Shown piece by piece: positions 1 through 9,381 of a DNA stretch of 64,000 nt. Origin of the DNA: Drosophila miranda (lineage: Eukaryota; Arthropoda; Insecta; Diptera; Drosophilidae). The position numbers were made by a program, and so were the translations under genes. The stretch covers positions 21,248,001 to 21,312,000 of the forward strand of contig NC_046676.1 in NCBI RefSeq assembly GCF_003369915.1, in the 5' to 3' direction. Position 1 is the stretch's first letter. Each line of letters begins with the position of its first letter. Under the pieces are notes generated by a model, which did not search any database, was not told the DNA's origin, and was given only the letters and a program-made list of their open reading frames with translations.

Positions 1-271
1 CATACATACATATATATTCTGTGAAGCAGCGAAAGTACTTAAATCAGAACCCTTGGGCACCACCAGGAAAAAATCTCCCGAAGGAATATATCCTGCGGCA
101 AACGTTCTCCTCGAGTTCTTTAGACAACAAATGTAGGACAAAACAACAGACCCAACAAAGGGCGGCTCATAAAAATGTCTTTTATTAAATTTTCTCCTCT
201 GCAAAATCAATAAATCAGAACAGCGCGGCATGCAGCTTACCTCAGTTTCAATTCAATTCAATCAGATTTTC

Positions 272-466
272 TTATTTGATTTTAACTTTACCTCCTACGA
301 CTCTGTCTGTAAGTCGGAGAACTCTCTTCCTGCCGCCTGAGTGCCGGCGCCCTGCCACTTCTTCCTGTTTCCTGCGCTTGCAGCGCACTTCCTTCCAGTA
401 CCTGGAATTTGCTCTAATTTGATTTTGAACGGCAGGCAGCTTCTCTGCGATTTGCCGCGCTGTCAT
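272..466 (-). CDS. Doubtful 64-residue basic ORF
   Basis: A short, strongly basic reading frame that begins MTARQIAEKL and ends in a lysine-rich tail. I do not recognise it. The start is immediately preceded in frame by a stop (TGA CAG ATG), so it is a self-contained ORF. Just downstream on the same strand is a GTAAGC donor-like sequence near 243, an acceptor-like TTTTGCAG near 200, and an AATAAA near 180. The implied intron would be only about 42 bp, which is shorter than usual for flies. There is no signal peptide and no clear domain. It could be a small protein, a decayed transposase helix-turn-helix, or chance. Confidence 0.18.
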   Translation of the reverse strand: MTARQIAEKLPAVQNQIRANSRYWKEVRCKRRKQEEVAGRRHSGGRKRVLRLTDRVVGGKVKIK

Positions 467-3400
467 CTGTCAGCGCGTTTTGAGTCGCAAATATTGATTT
501 CACACCCAAATGGCAAGTGATTTTCTATAGGTGAAAGGTGATGTTCAGATGATTGTCTTTAGCTCTGCAATTGTTGGTGCCACCAACAGTTTCTGTATTT
601 TAAATCCACTAAAACACTCTCAACTTTAATCCTAGAGATCGCAAAGCTCTGCGATATTTACTCTACTGTTGATCTTATAAATTTAAACGTTATTATTCCA
701 CCTCCAAATAGGCTATTAAAGGCATTTAGTAATTCAGTGGCTGCACGCACCATTAGCGGCCCATAGATTCGCAAAAGCTGGTCATTTAATGCGGCATAAG
801 TGGCAAGTGAAATTAATGCTCGGCTGTCCCAATTCCCAAAGTGCCTGCCTGGCCAGACCTGGCCTGGCCTGGTCCGAGGCGAAGCCTTGCGCTAATGCAA
901 AACATAAACCAGGGAATGGAACGCCTTAGTTGCATATCGATGCATATTCAACCATCGAACAGGGGATGCCCTCTTTCTCCGGCGCCTGTCAGCAATAAGT
1001 TCAATGGGCTACATCACGTCGCCGGGCAAACGAGAGCATCACGAACCGGATAATGATCAACGAACTGTATACGTTTCCGCAATCGTAGTCAAATGGACAA
1101 ACATGCACACAAAGTGCACCGGCTGCTCCTGCTCCATCTCCTGCTGCAGCAGGTCCTGCTCCAGTTCCGACAACTGTTCCGACTAGGAGGTCCTTGCTGC
1201 TGTCACTTGGGACTCTCTGCATCGGAATGGGAATCGACGGTATCGAAGCGAAGGCCATGGGAGCTTTAGCTGTGGCCCAAGCAGCTTATGCCGCTTCACT
1301 GGCGATGCCAGCAGCCTGCCAACCATTCCCCACCCTCATCTCCATCGCCTCCCCGTTTGAATATTTTGCATTATTGATAAACTGCTTTCTCGTAGTCGTC
1401 ATCGTTGTCGTGGCAAGAAATAAAGCAGCGGCAAAGAATATTTATGACACTAGGAACACAAAAATATGTACATCTATATGTAGGTACGAACGGGAGTGTA
1501 TTCGAAGTCAACGGAGCGAACCGGAGCGACAGGCAGGACCGGCCCAGCACAGCCGGGCACGCCCCAAAGCTCGAAACGTGTCGGGCATTAAGCGCTTGAA
1601 CGTGTGTAACAGGCTTCTTCCACGACAGGACCCGGACCCTCTACGTACCCCCACAGGATAATATAATGGTACTTTTACAAACGTTTGCTGGCGATACATG
1701 GCGATGGGACAAGGTTTGACTACAGTAGATCAGTTCTTGGCTATTTACTCATGGGAAAAGGCTTGGGAAAACCTTTTTTTTCTATTCACATACATCGAAA
1801 TAGCATTATTAATCAGTTTATGCTATAAATAATACCTATAAGTATGGATAGGAACCAGCTGTAAATGGTAGAAAATAATTTCATCCTTAGGGCATACAAA
1901 ATTCTCCATTATCCACTCCAAACTACTAGAAACTCTTGCAATTTTTGGCAATTTCTGATGGGTACCCTGCATAAAGGTGGGGAAACGGGCGAAACAGGCG
2001 CCAATGAAGCGTTTAACTGTGGCGCAACCACTACGCAAAGCACTGAAATGCTGCAAAATTATAAAGGTACTACCGCAGTAGTGCGTGGTCTCGGTATCGG
2101 TATCGGCAGCCTCGCTAGTTCAAAAGGCATTTTCCCGACCACCTTTCCCTGCGTGGCTCTACCTACTGTGGCCCAGCATTCTCCGTTCTCACGCAGTCAC
2201 TGCAAAAAATAGTCGGACGATGGACGTTGTAATTGCATTTGCTTTGTTGTTACTTACAAAAAGCATGCAGGAGAAAGAGGAGAAAGGCGAGAAAAAGTTA
2301 ACGAACGGAAGCGTGCACCGCACAAAGGGCGAGAACGTACTGGAATGACATGAAAAACAAAGATATAGACGATACTTGGACACCTTTCTACAATGTACCT
2401 TTCTAAAAATGTGGCTATAATTCGAAAAATGATGGAGAAACATATGGAAACAATCTTTAAAAAGATACATATGTATATGTAAAAATATATGTATATCATT
2501 TGTAATTTACAGATTCCGTTTCCATTCATTCTTCGACTATCATGTTTTGGTTCGACTCTGTACGAATTGCATATAGATTTATGAGATAATACAAATGTAC
2601 ATACATAGCATACATATATCCCAAGGCTAGTTTCTGTTGCTCTGGCATCTACGAGCGCGACGATTGATCGACTGACTGTTAATCTTGATCAAAGAATGCC
2701 ATATCCCCACAATATACCCATCTATATGACAATTACAGGGCATGGGTAAAACAGTCAAATGGGCGTGGTCATGAGCATTGCGTCTGTCTGGTACGCACAC
2801 ATCACGTAGCGAAGTTGCCGCAACTAAAACTTCATCAATTTGCCTTGCGAAAGCTTGGCAACTTTTTGCCCCAATATCTCTCTCTCTCTCTTTCGCTTTG
2901 TCTCTGTCTCTCTGCGGATGCGTCTGATGGGTGGTGCAGTAAGTATATCCACGCACACACACACACACACACACGTGCATGCAGCCCCCGACCAGTCGTC
3001 CACTGCATAAAGGACATTACATCCCATGGTTTGGTTTGAGCTTCATTTTGTGTAATTTTCAGAGACTCCTCCTGACTGCACATCCATCGCTCCATTTGGC
3101 TATTAATGCCTCGCGTTTTATTTATGATTAATTACGGCGTTTAAAAGTCCATAAATTTTCTGTGAAAAAGTGCATTTTTTATTGACAAAAATAATTAAAT
3201 ACGTCACACCCATAATGAGAGCCTGCAACAGTCCCGGCATCCAGACACAGACACAATATGAGGGCGGGCGGCACAACTCAATGAAATATGATTTTACATT
3301 AAAGAAATTTCCTTCCTTTGATTTAAATATCCATTGACTTGATTACATTACGGCAGGCTGCATAATAAGATTCATTTACCATCTGTATTTAAGGAAAAAT

Positions 3401-3529
3401 TAAACATTTTACTACTCCTGGCACTGGAAGAGATCGAATTTAATGATAGATTGCATTGAGATTTAAAGCTCTGCTTTGATGAGCTATTATTTATTACTTC
3501 TTTTTTATATGAAACCTCACATACGAATG
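467..3529. other. Spacer without a recognisable gene
   Basis: I see no supported coding exon in this 3 kb. It holds AT-rich spacer, a perfect GTTGGTG/CACCAAC inverted repeat near 572-586, a CT run near 2878-2892 and an AC run near 2955-2974. Open frames here lack domains, codon bias or splice continuity. Confidence 0.6.
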
Positions 3530-3904
3530 CTAATTCCTTTGACTGTCATACACGGAAACCACAAAGGCCCCATCGTCCTGACGATAACCCAGGCCATTGT
3601 GCACCACATACGTCCAGAAGTACAGGGTATCGCCCAGATTCAGCACCGTCTCGCGATCCCGAAAGGTCCAACGTCCCCGCTTCGCTTTAGGTATATCGCG
3701 GGCCCACCGTCCCGCCTCCAGACCGTCGAACTCTTCGTTCACCTTGCCATGGAAGGCGAACAGAGAGATGCCCTCTGCATCTGGTATAGAGACCTCGAAT
3801 CCTTTGGGGTAGAAAACCCGTACGCTGGCATCTGGTACTTCGTAGGCGTGGCCCGACCTAGCCAGCAGCGATAGGAGAGCCAGACAGAACGTAAGACGAA
3901 CCAT
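3530..3904 (-). CDS. GNBP-like3: Secreted beta-glucan recognition (GNBP N-domain only) protein
   Basis: Single-exon gene for a 124-residue secreted protein. The start at 3904 opens a good signal peptide ([20 protein letters not shown]), although the frame stays open further upstream. The mature part ([22 protein letters not shown] onward, residues about 21-122) is one CBM39-type domain. This is the N-terminal beta-1,3-glucan-binding module of insect GNBP/beta-GRP proteins, with conserved FxGxxN, RD-tryptophan and LxxGDxxYFWxxV signatures. The glucanase-like domain of full GNBPs is absent, as in the fly GNBP-like family. The role inferred from the family is recognition of microbial glucan in hemolymph or on epithelia. 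A poly(A)-type AATAAA lies about 40 bp beyond the stop. It is adjacent to an Obp57c-like gene, an arrangement I recall from D. melanogaster. Confidence 0.85.
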   Translation of the reverse strand: MVRLTFCLALLSLLARSGHAYEVPDASVRVFYPKGFEVSIPDAEGISLFAFHGKVNEEFDGLEAGRWARDIPKAKRGRWTFRDRETVLNLGDTLYFWTYVVHNGLGYRQDDGAFVVSVYDSQRN

Positions 3905-4056
3905 TGAAACGGTACGGAGCGGAAGCGGGAGCGGTGTTATAGAATCGAAGCTTCCAACAGAACTGGGAATGAAACTGATATTCCGGCAGATCTGGTCTTT
4001 CCTTATCAATATTAAAGAGAGAGAGAGAGAGCAAAAGCTTTATTTTTTAATCATTA

Positions 4057-4528
4057 TCATTCCCAAGTGGTCGCTGCTCTCAACGACATTAGACAGTTGG
4101 CCATGCCGAAACCATATTCACAAATATCCATTTCATCGCCGAACTCGTAGCGACAGTTGGCCACGCTATTGGGCCACGACTTCTCCAGGGCCTCCGTTTC
4201 CAGGTACTTCTCCATATGCAGCTCCCCCGAACCATCCATGATATTCATATCGAACAGCATGCAAGTGGCATAACACTTAAAAGTCCGATCCAGATCGTTG
4301 CCATCCAAGTTCTTTAGCCAGTTGTCAAGGAATGCTCTTTGCTCCTCCGGGGTTGTGAATTTTTGCCCTCGACATGGGTTAAATATTGCAGTATTACTCT
4401 GTGTAAAGAGAGGTAGGAGAAGGATACCAACGCAACGTATGGTATCATCGTTTCGAAGATCAACTTACGTGGGCATAACCATATAAAAGGAACACCGAAA
4501 GAAGCAACGATAGAAGTTGATCTGACAT
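4057..4528 (-). CDS. Obp57c: Odorant-binding protein, Obp57c-like
   Basis: Two exons (4528-4469 and 4398-4057, joined in phase 0) encode 133 residues. Exon 1 is a 20-residue signal peptide starting MSDQLLSLLLSV. The donor is GTAAGT and the acceptor TTTACACAG. The mature protein has the six cysteines of classic PBP/GOBP proteins: C29, C62, C66, C102, C113 and C122. C2 and C3 are separated by three residues and C5 and C6 by eight, the family hallmark. Such proteins fold as six helices with three disulfides and carry hydrophobic ligands in sensillar lymph. The neighbour on its 3' side is the GNBP-like gene on the same strand. Assignment to Obp57c rather than another Obp57 member rests on that neighbourhood, so the paralog call is less certain than the family. 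Confidence 0.85.
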
Positions 4529-4578
4529 GTTTTCCACTCGAAATGTTGTTTGATGATACGGGTATATTCCTACGAGTA

Positions 4579-4584
4579 CTTATA
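4579..4584 (-). promoter_or_regulatory. TATA box of the Obp gene
   Basis: CTATAAGTA on the minus strand, about 50 bp upstream of the Obp57c-like start codon. This is a good TATA match at a spacing that leaves a short 5' leader. Confidence 0.55.
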
Positions 4585-4836
4585 GCAAACAGCTCTCAAC
4601 TGAATAATCTGATATATAATACAAATTACTCGTACTATTCTTCGTGTGGACAAAAGGTGAAATCTGATTTCCAATTATTCGACTACTAATTGGGTTTAAA
4701 GATTCAGATACTCTTGATTGGCGGGCATCTATCCAGAACTTTCAGCAGAATATTCCCCTCTCCCATTTCAAATGCCAATTTATACATTGAGCCCATAGTT
4801 TATTTCATTTTAATTTATTTAATACTTGCAGAGTGC

Positions 4837-5581
4837 TCAAGGATGATACTGTCCATCCTCCACCTCTCCATGCTCCGACTGGGCAGCTAGAGCCAGGCGC
4901 TGCGCCTCCTGCTGGGCTCCGATGGCCGCATGCTCTGCTGCGATGCGCTCGAAGTCGCTCAGATGCTTCTGAGTGGCATGGGCCACAGCGGCGCTGGCGT
5001 GCGGGGCAGCTGCTTGAGACTGCAGGGGGGGAATGGAATGGAATGGAAAACAAAGCTTCAGCACGATCCGCTCAGTGGCCATATGCACTATTATACACGA
5101 GCACTCACCGCTTGGCCGGGCGTGTGGCTTGCATGCTCTTGTGCAATGCGATTATACGCGTCGAAGTGTCTGCGCTTGGCTGCCTTGACGGCGGCACTGT
5201 CCTCCAGCTTGTGGCTCAGCTGAGGATGGAAGCCGTTCTCATCGGCCACATACTGGACGGTGCGCACCTGGTTCTTGGGATCCACGTAGGAGAAGGCGCC
5301 GCGGATGACGCCCGAGCCGTCGGACACCTCCGTATGCTGGCGATCAACATGGCCAGGCGCCCGTCCAGCCTGATAGCTAAACACGTACGGATTGGCCGGA
5401 CTGTGGGTCTCGTGGTTGACAAGATGAGACACATCTGAGGCGACTCTGGTGGCACTCAGTGCGCATACGACCTTCGTGGCAAAATCAAAAAGCAGGAAGA
5501 GTGGGTGCCCGTTAGGTCATTGTGGCTGAGGCAATCACTCCCACGACTTACCAAAATGATCATCAACTGCTTCATGGCCAT
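4837..5581 (-). CDS. Cpr57A: RR-type cuticular protein
   Basis: Three exons in phase 0 (5581-5552, 5471-5109, 5019-4837) encode 191 residues. A signal peptide (MKQLMIILVVCALSATRVAS) spans the first intron. A second in-frame Met two codons upstream (MAMKQ) is equally possible as the start. The mature protein carries a Rebers-Riddiford chitin-binding consensus: NPYVFSYQAG, then DGSGVIRGAFSYVDPKNQV, then VQYVADENGFHPQ. After it comes an Ala/His/Gln-rich tail (residues about 100-191), typical of flexible cuticle proteins. Such proteins bind chitin in the extracellular procuticle. The size and the position next to the Obp57/GNBP-like3 genes fit Cpr57A. Confidence 0.88.
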
Positions 5582-6027
5582 GTCTCTTCTGGGTGTCTGT
5601 CTGCGTGTGCTAACGTGCCGCCTCTGTTGTTGAGCTTCGAACGGTAACTGAAACAGACTTGGCCAACATCTCTCGTTCGTTCGAGCAGTTCATCGTCGTG
5701 GATACCAGACCCAAAAACAGGTCTTTGCCTGACGCCACAGCTTTCCGAGCTGCGCCAAAGCTTCGCGATGATTCCGAAACTTGTTTTTAACATTATTGCA
5801 TTCCCTAACAAGGCAAACTTTTTGACATTAAAACCGAATAAACAAATTAATTTTTGAATAAGTAGCATTTTTTGTTATTTGTTAGTCATCTTCATCTGAA
5901 CTTGAGAATCGATTTAGAGAGTTATATACGATATTAGAGGGATTTCTAGACACTTTACAGTGGCAACTATTTCATAACTTAGCCATAAGTACAGTGAGTA
6001 CAGAAGTATGTACATTAGTAATAAAGT
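5582..6027. other. Spacer between the cuticle and protease genes
   Basis: The right part holds the 3' untranslated region of the protease gene and the left part the promoter of the cuticle gene. I see no clear TATA box for the cuticle gene and no other coding sequence. Confidence 0.5.
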
Positions 6028-6825
6028 TTAAACCATTTCGGTCATCGTCTGGGCAATCCAATCGGTATACTCCGAGACTCTCGTATAGACGCCCGGGAAC
6101 ATGGCATTGGCACAGCCCAGGCCCCAGGACACAATGCCGTAGAGTCGCATGCGTCCATTGATGCTGGTGATCAGCGGACCACCGGAATCCCCCTGGCAAC
6201 TATCGCGACCACCCTGCGGGGTGCCAGCACAGAACATGCTGCTGGTCACGGTGCCAGCGCCAAAGTAGTTTCGGATACACTGCGACTGATCCCGCTGCTG
6301 GACAACCGTGTATCGCAGGCGCTTCTCCGGCTGCATTTGGGAGATCGACTGGCTGCCCCAGCCGCTGACAAAGAGCTGAGCCGATGGCTGGATGTGGTCC
6401 TGCTTTGCGGCCAGGACAATGGGCTGGATATTGCCGCTGTAGACGAGTGGCTGCTGCAGCTGAATCAGCGCAATGTCGTTGTTCATGTGCGTGGGCTGGT
6501 GGAACTTGGGGTGCGGAACGATGCGTTGGATGCGAATGTAGCTGCCGCCAGTGGCCCATTCGCTGCTGCCGGCTCGAATCACATAGTACTGCGGCTTGCT
6601 GTACTCCAGCACACAGTGGGCGGCGGTCAGGATGTGGGTGGGCGAGAGGATAGCGCCGCCACAGGCATGTCGCGTGCCTAGCTGCAGCGAGATCTGGTGC
6701 GGAAAGTGGATAATGTTCGTCTCCCAGCCGCCCACAATGCGGCCATCCTGCTGGCCAGCGGTGATGTTCAGCGCCCCAGCCGTCCAGATAAACCAAAGCG
6801 ATATCCCCAAGCGTAAACTAATCAT
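6028..6825 (-). CDS. Secreted trypsin-like serine protease
   Basis: Intronless gene for a 265-residue S1A protease. A signal peptide (about residues 1-19) and short propeptide end at Arg29, followed by the activation site R/IVGGW. The catalytic triad is visible: His70 in LTAAHC, Asp117 in NNDIAL and Ser214 in GDSGGPL. Asp208, six residues before the serine (DSCQGDSGG), predicts trypsin specificity for Arg/Lys. Cysteines form the usual three pairs. There is no CLIP domain, so a digestive or luminal enzyme is more likely than a clotting-cascade enzyme. The gene corresponds in position and length to D. melanogaster CG13430 as I recall it. TATA and GATA motifs immediately upstream support gut expression. 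Confidence 0.9.
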   Translation of the reverse strand: MISLRLGISLWFIWTAGALNITAGQQDGRIVGGWETNIIHFPHQISLQLGTRHACGGAILSPTHILTAAHCVLEYSKPQYYVIRAGSSEWATGGSYIRIQRIVPHPKFHQPTHMNNDIALIQLQQPLVYSGNIQPIVLAAKQDHIQPSAQLFVSGWGSQSISQMQPEKRLRYTVVQQRDQSQCIRNYFGAGTVTSSMFCAGTPQGGRDSCQGDSGGPLITSINGRMRLYGIVSWGLGCANAMFPGVYTRVSEYTDWIAQTMTEMV

Positions 6826-6870
6826 CTTGCTTCCAGCTGTCGACTGCGTTTGGCTCCTCTGTGGTCCGCT

Positions 6871-6909
6871 CTCTTATAGCCAGCATCGAATCAATCCTTA
6901 TCTTATCTC
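6871..6909 (-). promoter_or_regulatory. TATA box and paired GATA sites of the protease gene
   Basis: On the minus strand a TATAAGAG element (6871-6878) lies about 50 bp upstream of the start codon. Two overlapping GATAAG sites follow further upstream (6897-6909). Paired GATAAG sites next to a TATA box are the usual layout of fly midgut enzyme promoters bound by GATAe. Confidence 0.55.
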
Positions 6910-7102
6910 CTGCTCGGTAGACGCTCTTCTTCTGGTAGTCACGGTTTTTCGGTGGCCTTAGCCAGGGTCAGAGGAAGACCTTGTCCCTGGCTATCTTTGG
7001 TATTTATGAAAATATATAGAGGGCAATGGTAGGGCTTGGATAGATGATTAAAGGGTGACTGGTGAGTGGGTGCTTCTACTGCCTAGGCTTTTGCTCTTCC
7101 AA

Positions 7103-7550
7103 TCATCTTTCCATGGCCGTCACCTGCTCCTTGAGGTAATCCAAATGATTGACGCTGTCCTGCATCACATCGTACTGATAGCCAACGTGCTGCAGGATCA
7201 GGCTCATCTTCTGCAGATTCTGAGAGCTGTAATCCGACACAACATCGACCTGAGTAAAGTTCTTCAGAGTCTGATGCATAATCTGAAGGAGAAAAAACTG
7301 GAATTTATTGATTCTGATAAGAAAGAAGAAGAAGAATTAATGCTCACCTCATTGGTTTTGGATGCCCGCACAACCTGGCGTGCCACAGAGCCTGTAATTC
7401 CACATAAAAGTTTACATATTTTATTAGGAACCAACCTCTTGGGTCCCATTTCTCACCCAAATTATTCACGTTTATCCCAACGCGGGCACACAGACGCTTC
7501 TTGGACTCATCGAAGAGGTGTCGGGCACTCGAACTAGATGCAGATGCCAT
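7103..7550 (-). CDS. BORC complex subunit 7 homolog
   Basis: Three small exons (7550-7457, 7391-7348, 7282-7103) encode 105 residues, the same size as human BORCS7 (diaskedin). Similar blocks run through the whole length: an N-terminal SARHLFDESKKRL segment, a GSVARQVVRASKTNEIMHQ helix, then DYSSQNLQKMSLILQHVGYQ and QDSVNHLDYLKEQVT. The protein is helical or coiled-coil with no signal peptide. BORC sits on lysosomes and recruits Arl8 to drive kinesin-dependent lysosome movement. The function here is inferred from the family. The match was made by eye, but the order and spacing of conserved hydrophobic and QYQ-type motifs make it convincing. A DRE-type housekeeping element lies about 100 bp upstream. 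Confidence 0.78.
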
Positions 7551-7647
7551 TGCTCTTAATAAGTAAACACTATTTTAAATGTTAAAAAACTTTTGCAGAA
7601 ATTAAAAAGAGTTCAAGGCGATCAGCTGTTTTTGCGATATATCAATA

Positions 7648-7655
7648 TATCGATA
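7648..7655. promoter_or_regulatory. DRE (TATCGATA) element
   Basis: A perfect palindromic TATCGATA about 100 bp upstream of the BORCS7-like start. This is the DREF/BEAF-32 binding core typical of fly housekeeping promoters and domain borders. It separates this broadly expressed gene from the TATA-driven secreted-protein genes on either side. Confidence 0.5.
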
Positions 7656-7989
7656 TATATTTTTGACTTGATTTGATAATATATTTATAGGTGATTGTTT
7701 TAAGCTGGCATGTCATGCCGATGCACAAGAAAATATCGTTATTTATATGCGATAAGAGAAACGAATTCGGCGCCTTATTTTTAATTGCTCCTCCACCTTT
7801 GCGTGATCCAATGCTGTTTGCTGTGTGCCGGGCTATGCTCTACAAAATCCTTGGTTGTAGATATTGACCCTAAGCGGTTAGCTTGTTTTTATGTGCTTAG
7901 CGATAGTTGTCACGTGTAGAATGTATACTTGGAGGCGCTACTGAGCCGTGTAGTTGGTATGTCGATGTCATGTATCAAACTTAAGCGAA

Positions 7990-8150
7990 TTTTTAAATCA
8001 ATTACATCCTTTCCCGCCGAGGGCAAAGAAGGATCGTTCCCCATCTCGAATACCCACGTCTGGTTGCCAATGACGATGCGGTAGCGATCCACCTACTCTT
8101 TCAACAGACCGCCGTCGGACGATCATCTCGACCTTGTCGTAGGAACTATC
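7990..8150 (-). pseudogene. Decayed fragment of acetyl-CoA carboxylase
   Basis: On the minus strand the frame reads DGGLL, KE, stop, then VDRYRIVIGNQTWVFEMGND followed by PSLPSAGK. This matches the segment of animal acetyl-CoA carboxylase just before and into the biotinyl domain, where the functional enzyme reads DGGLL...YTTYMKEEVDRYRI.IGN.TCVFE.ENDPS..RSPSAGK. Compared with that pattern it lacks about a dozen codons between DGGLL and KE, has an internal stop replacing Glu, and has lost the RS before PSAGK. Similarity fades after PSAGK, before the biotinylated MKM site. No splice sites or neighbouring ACC exons are visible. It is a broken partial copy of a host gene. Confidence 0.7.
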
Positions 8151-8324
8151 AACACAAAAACTAGCAGATCAATAATCAATTTTTGGCGCATAAAAATATC
8201 TTCCAAAAATAACTTATATGCTTTTTTTTTATCAGAAATCCCATTTGTGGGTACATTTTCTTTAAAAACGGACTAAATTCTATGGTAATTTCTGTCTTTT
8301 ATCACATATTTGTTATAGGCAATG

Positions 8325-8786
8325 TCATCCCGAGTTCCTGTATCTTCTTCTGAAGCAGTGGTTCACATTCGGCTTGATTCCCTGGCAGCGGTTATTCCAT
8401 GCCACCCATGCTGAAAAGCCCTGCTGGCGTCTGATGTACTTGGCGCAGGCAATGGAGTACCTGATGTCGTCGCTAAGCAGCAGACGGCAGGGCAGACGAC
8501 AGAGATCCGTCGAGGGACGACCGTCTGCTGGCTTGCACCAGTATCTATCGTTGATCTGGAAGAGACCCCAGTCCACAGAGCCATCCACATTGGAGGGATT
8601 GATGGCTCTGCTGTTAAAGGAGCTCTCACCCTCCACGAGGCAGAGCCAGTCGGGCAGCTCGCCGTAGGGCACGCCATACCGATAGAGCTGGCGGGCCAGG
8701 CTGCACCTTCCCACCTGGCGGGCGCTGGCCAACGATGATAGCCACGAAACCAATAGCCCCAGCAGCCACAGCACCTTCATCTTCAA
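8325..8786 (-). CDS. C-type (i.e. chicken-type) lysozyme
   Basis: Intronless gene for a 153-residue secreted glycosyl hydrolase family 22 enzyme. The signal peptide covers about residues 1-22. Both catalytic residues are kept: Glu54 in LVEGESSF and Asp72 in GSVDWGLFQIN. Eight cysteines occur in lysozyme order. The mature protein is rich in Arg with a basic C-terminal tail (FRRRYRNSG). This differs from the acidic digestive LysB-E group of flies and is closer to the divergent lysozymes found as single genes. The enzyme should cleave peptidoglycan outside the cell, in gut or hemolymph. The exact paralog cannot be fixed from sequence alone. Confidence 0.9.
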   Translation of the reverse strand: MKMKVLWLLGLLVSWLSSLASARQVGRCSLARQLYRYGVPYGELPDWLCLVEGESSFNSRAINPSNVDGSVDWGLFQINDRYWCKPADGRPSTDLCRLPCRLLLSDDIRYSIACAKYIRRQQGFSAWVAWNNRCQGIKPNVNHCFRRRYRNSG

Positions 8787-9381
8787 TCTGCATGAACTGT
8801 GGGCCCCTCTGGGCTGGCGACCAGGCTTTTATAGCACCACAGCGCGTTCTGAATGATTACTTAGGCGCTTGGGCCACTCACTCTGACAGCTCTGAAGGGG
8901 GCCCACACTCGAGCATAAATCATGAACACTGGACGGCAAAGTGGGCTAAGATCTGCATGGCATAGGCACATCCAATGTGATGCGGCTCCCCGAATCCGGC
9001 TGATCAGTGTTACATTTAGGTTGGACTTTCAATTCTCGAGCACCAGCGAGCGATCCAGCCAGTTTTCGGTAATATATGGAGTGGGAATTGTGTGCCATTT
9101 AAGCCGAGAGCATCTGCCGCCTGATCGACGGGGCCCAGTTTCACTTTCAATAAATTCTTTTGTTTCCCCCATCTAGATCGTATGGTGTTATTTAACAATA
9201 ATGACAGCTGGAGGGGGCTGGAGCACTTGAGATAGCGTCGCGTGTGCTCGCACGAAAAGTTGAGGGAAAAGTCATTCAACTTTTGAACAACATGTTTCTT
9301 GTTAAAAGTTTATATAAAAATATGCAACAAAATACATAAAAAAGATCTTAAAAATATATAATATATAAAGATTATCTTCGG
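8787..9381. other. Spacer between the lysozyme and transporter genes
   Basis: Contains the lysozyme promoter on its left and the AT-rich 3' untranslated region of the transporter on its right. I see no further coding sequence. Confidence 0.5.
8826..8833 (-). promoter_or_regulatory. TATA box of the lysozyme gene
   Basis: CTATAAAAG on the minus strand about 40 bp upstream of the lysozyme start codon. This is a near-consensus TATA box. Confidence 0.6.

Noticed and set aside
1194-1661. A 155-codon plus-strand frame in the left spacer
   Set aside because: No signal peptide, domain, splice sites or codon preference. The composition is that of spacer.
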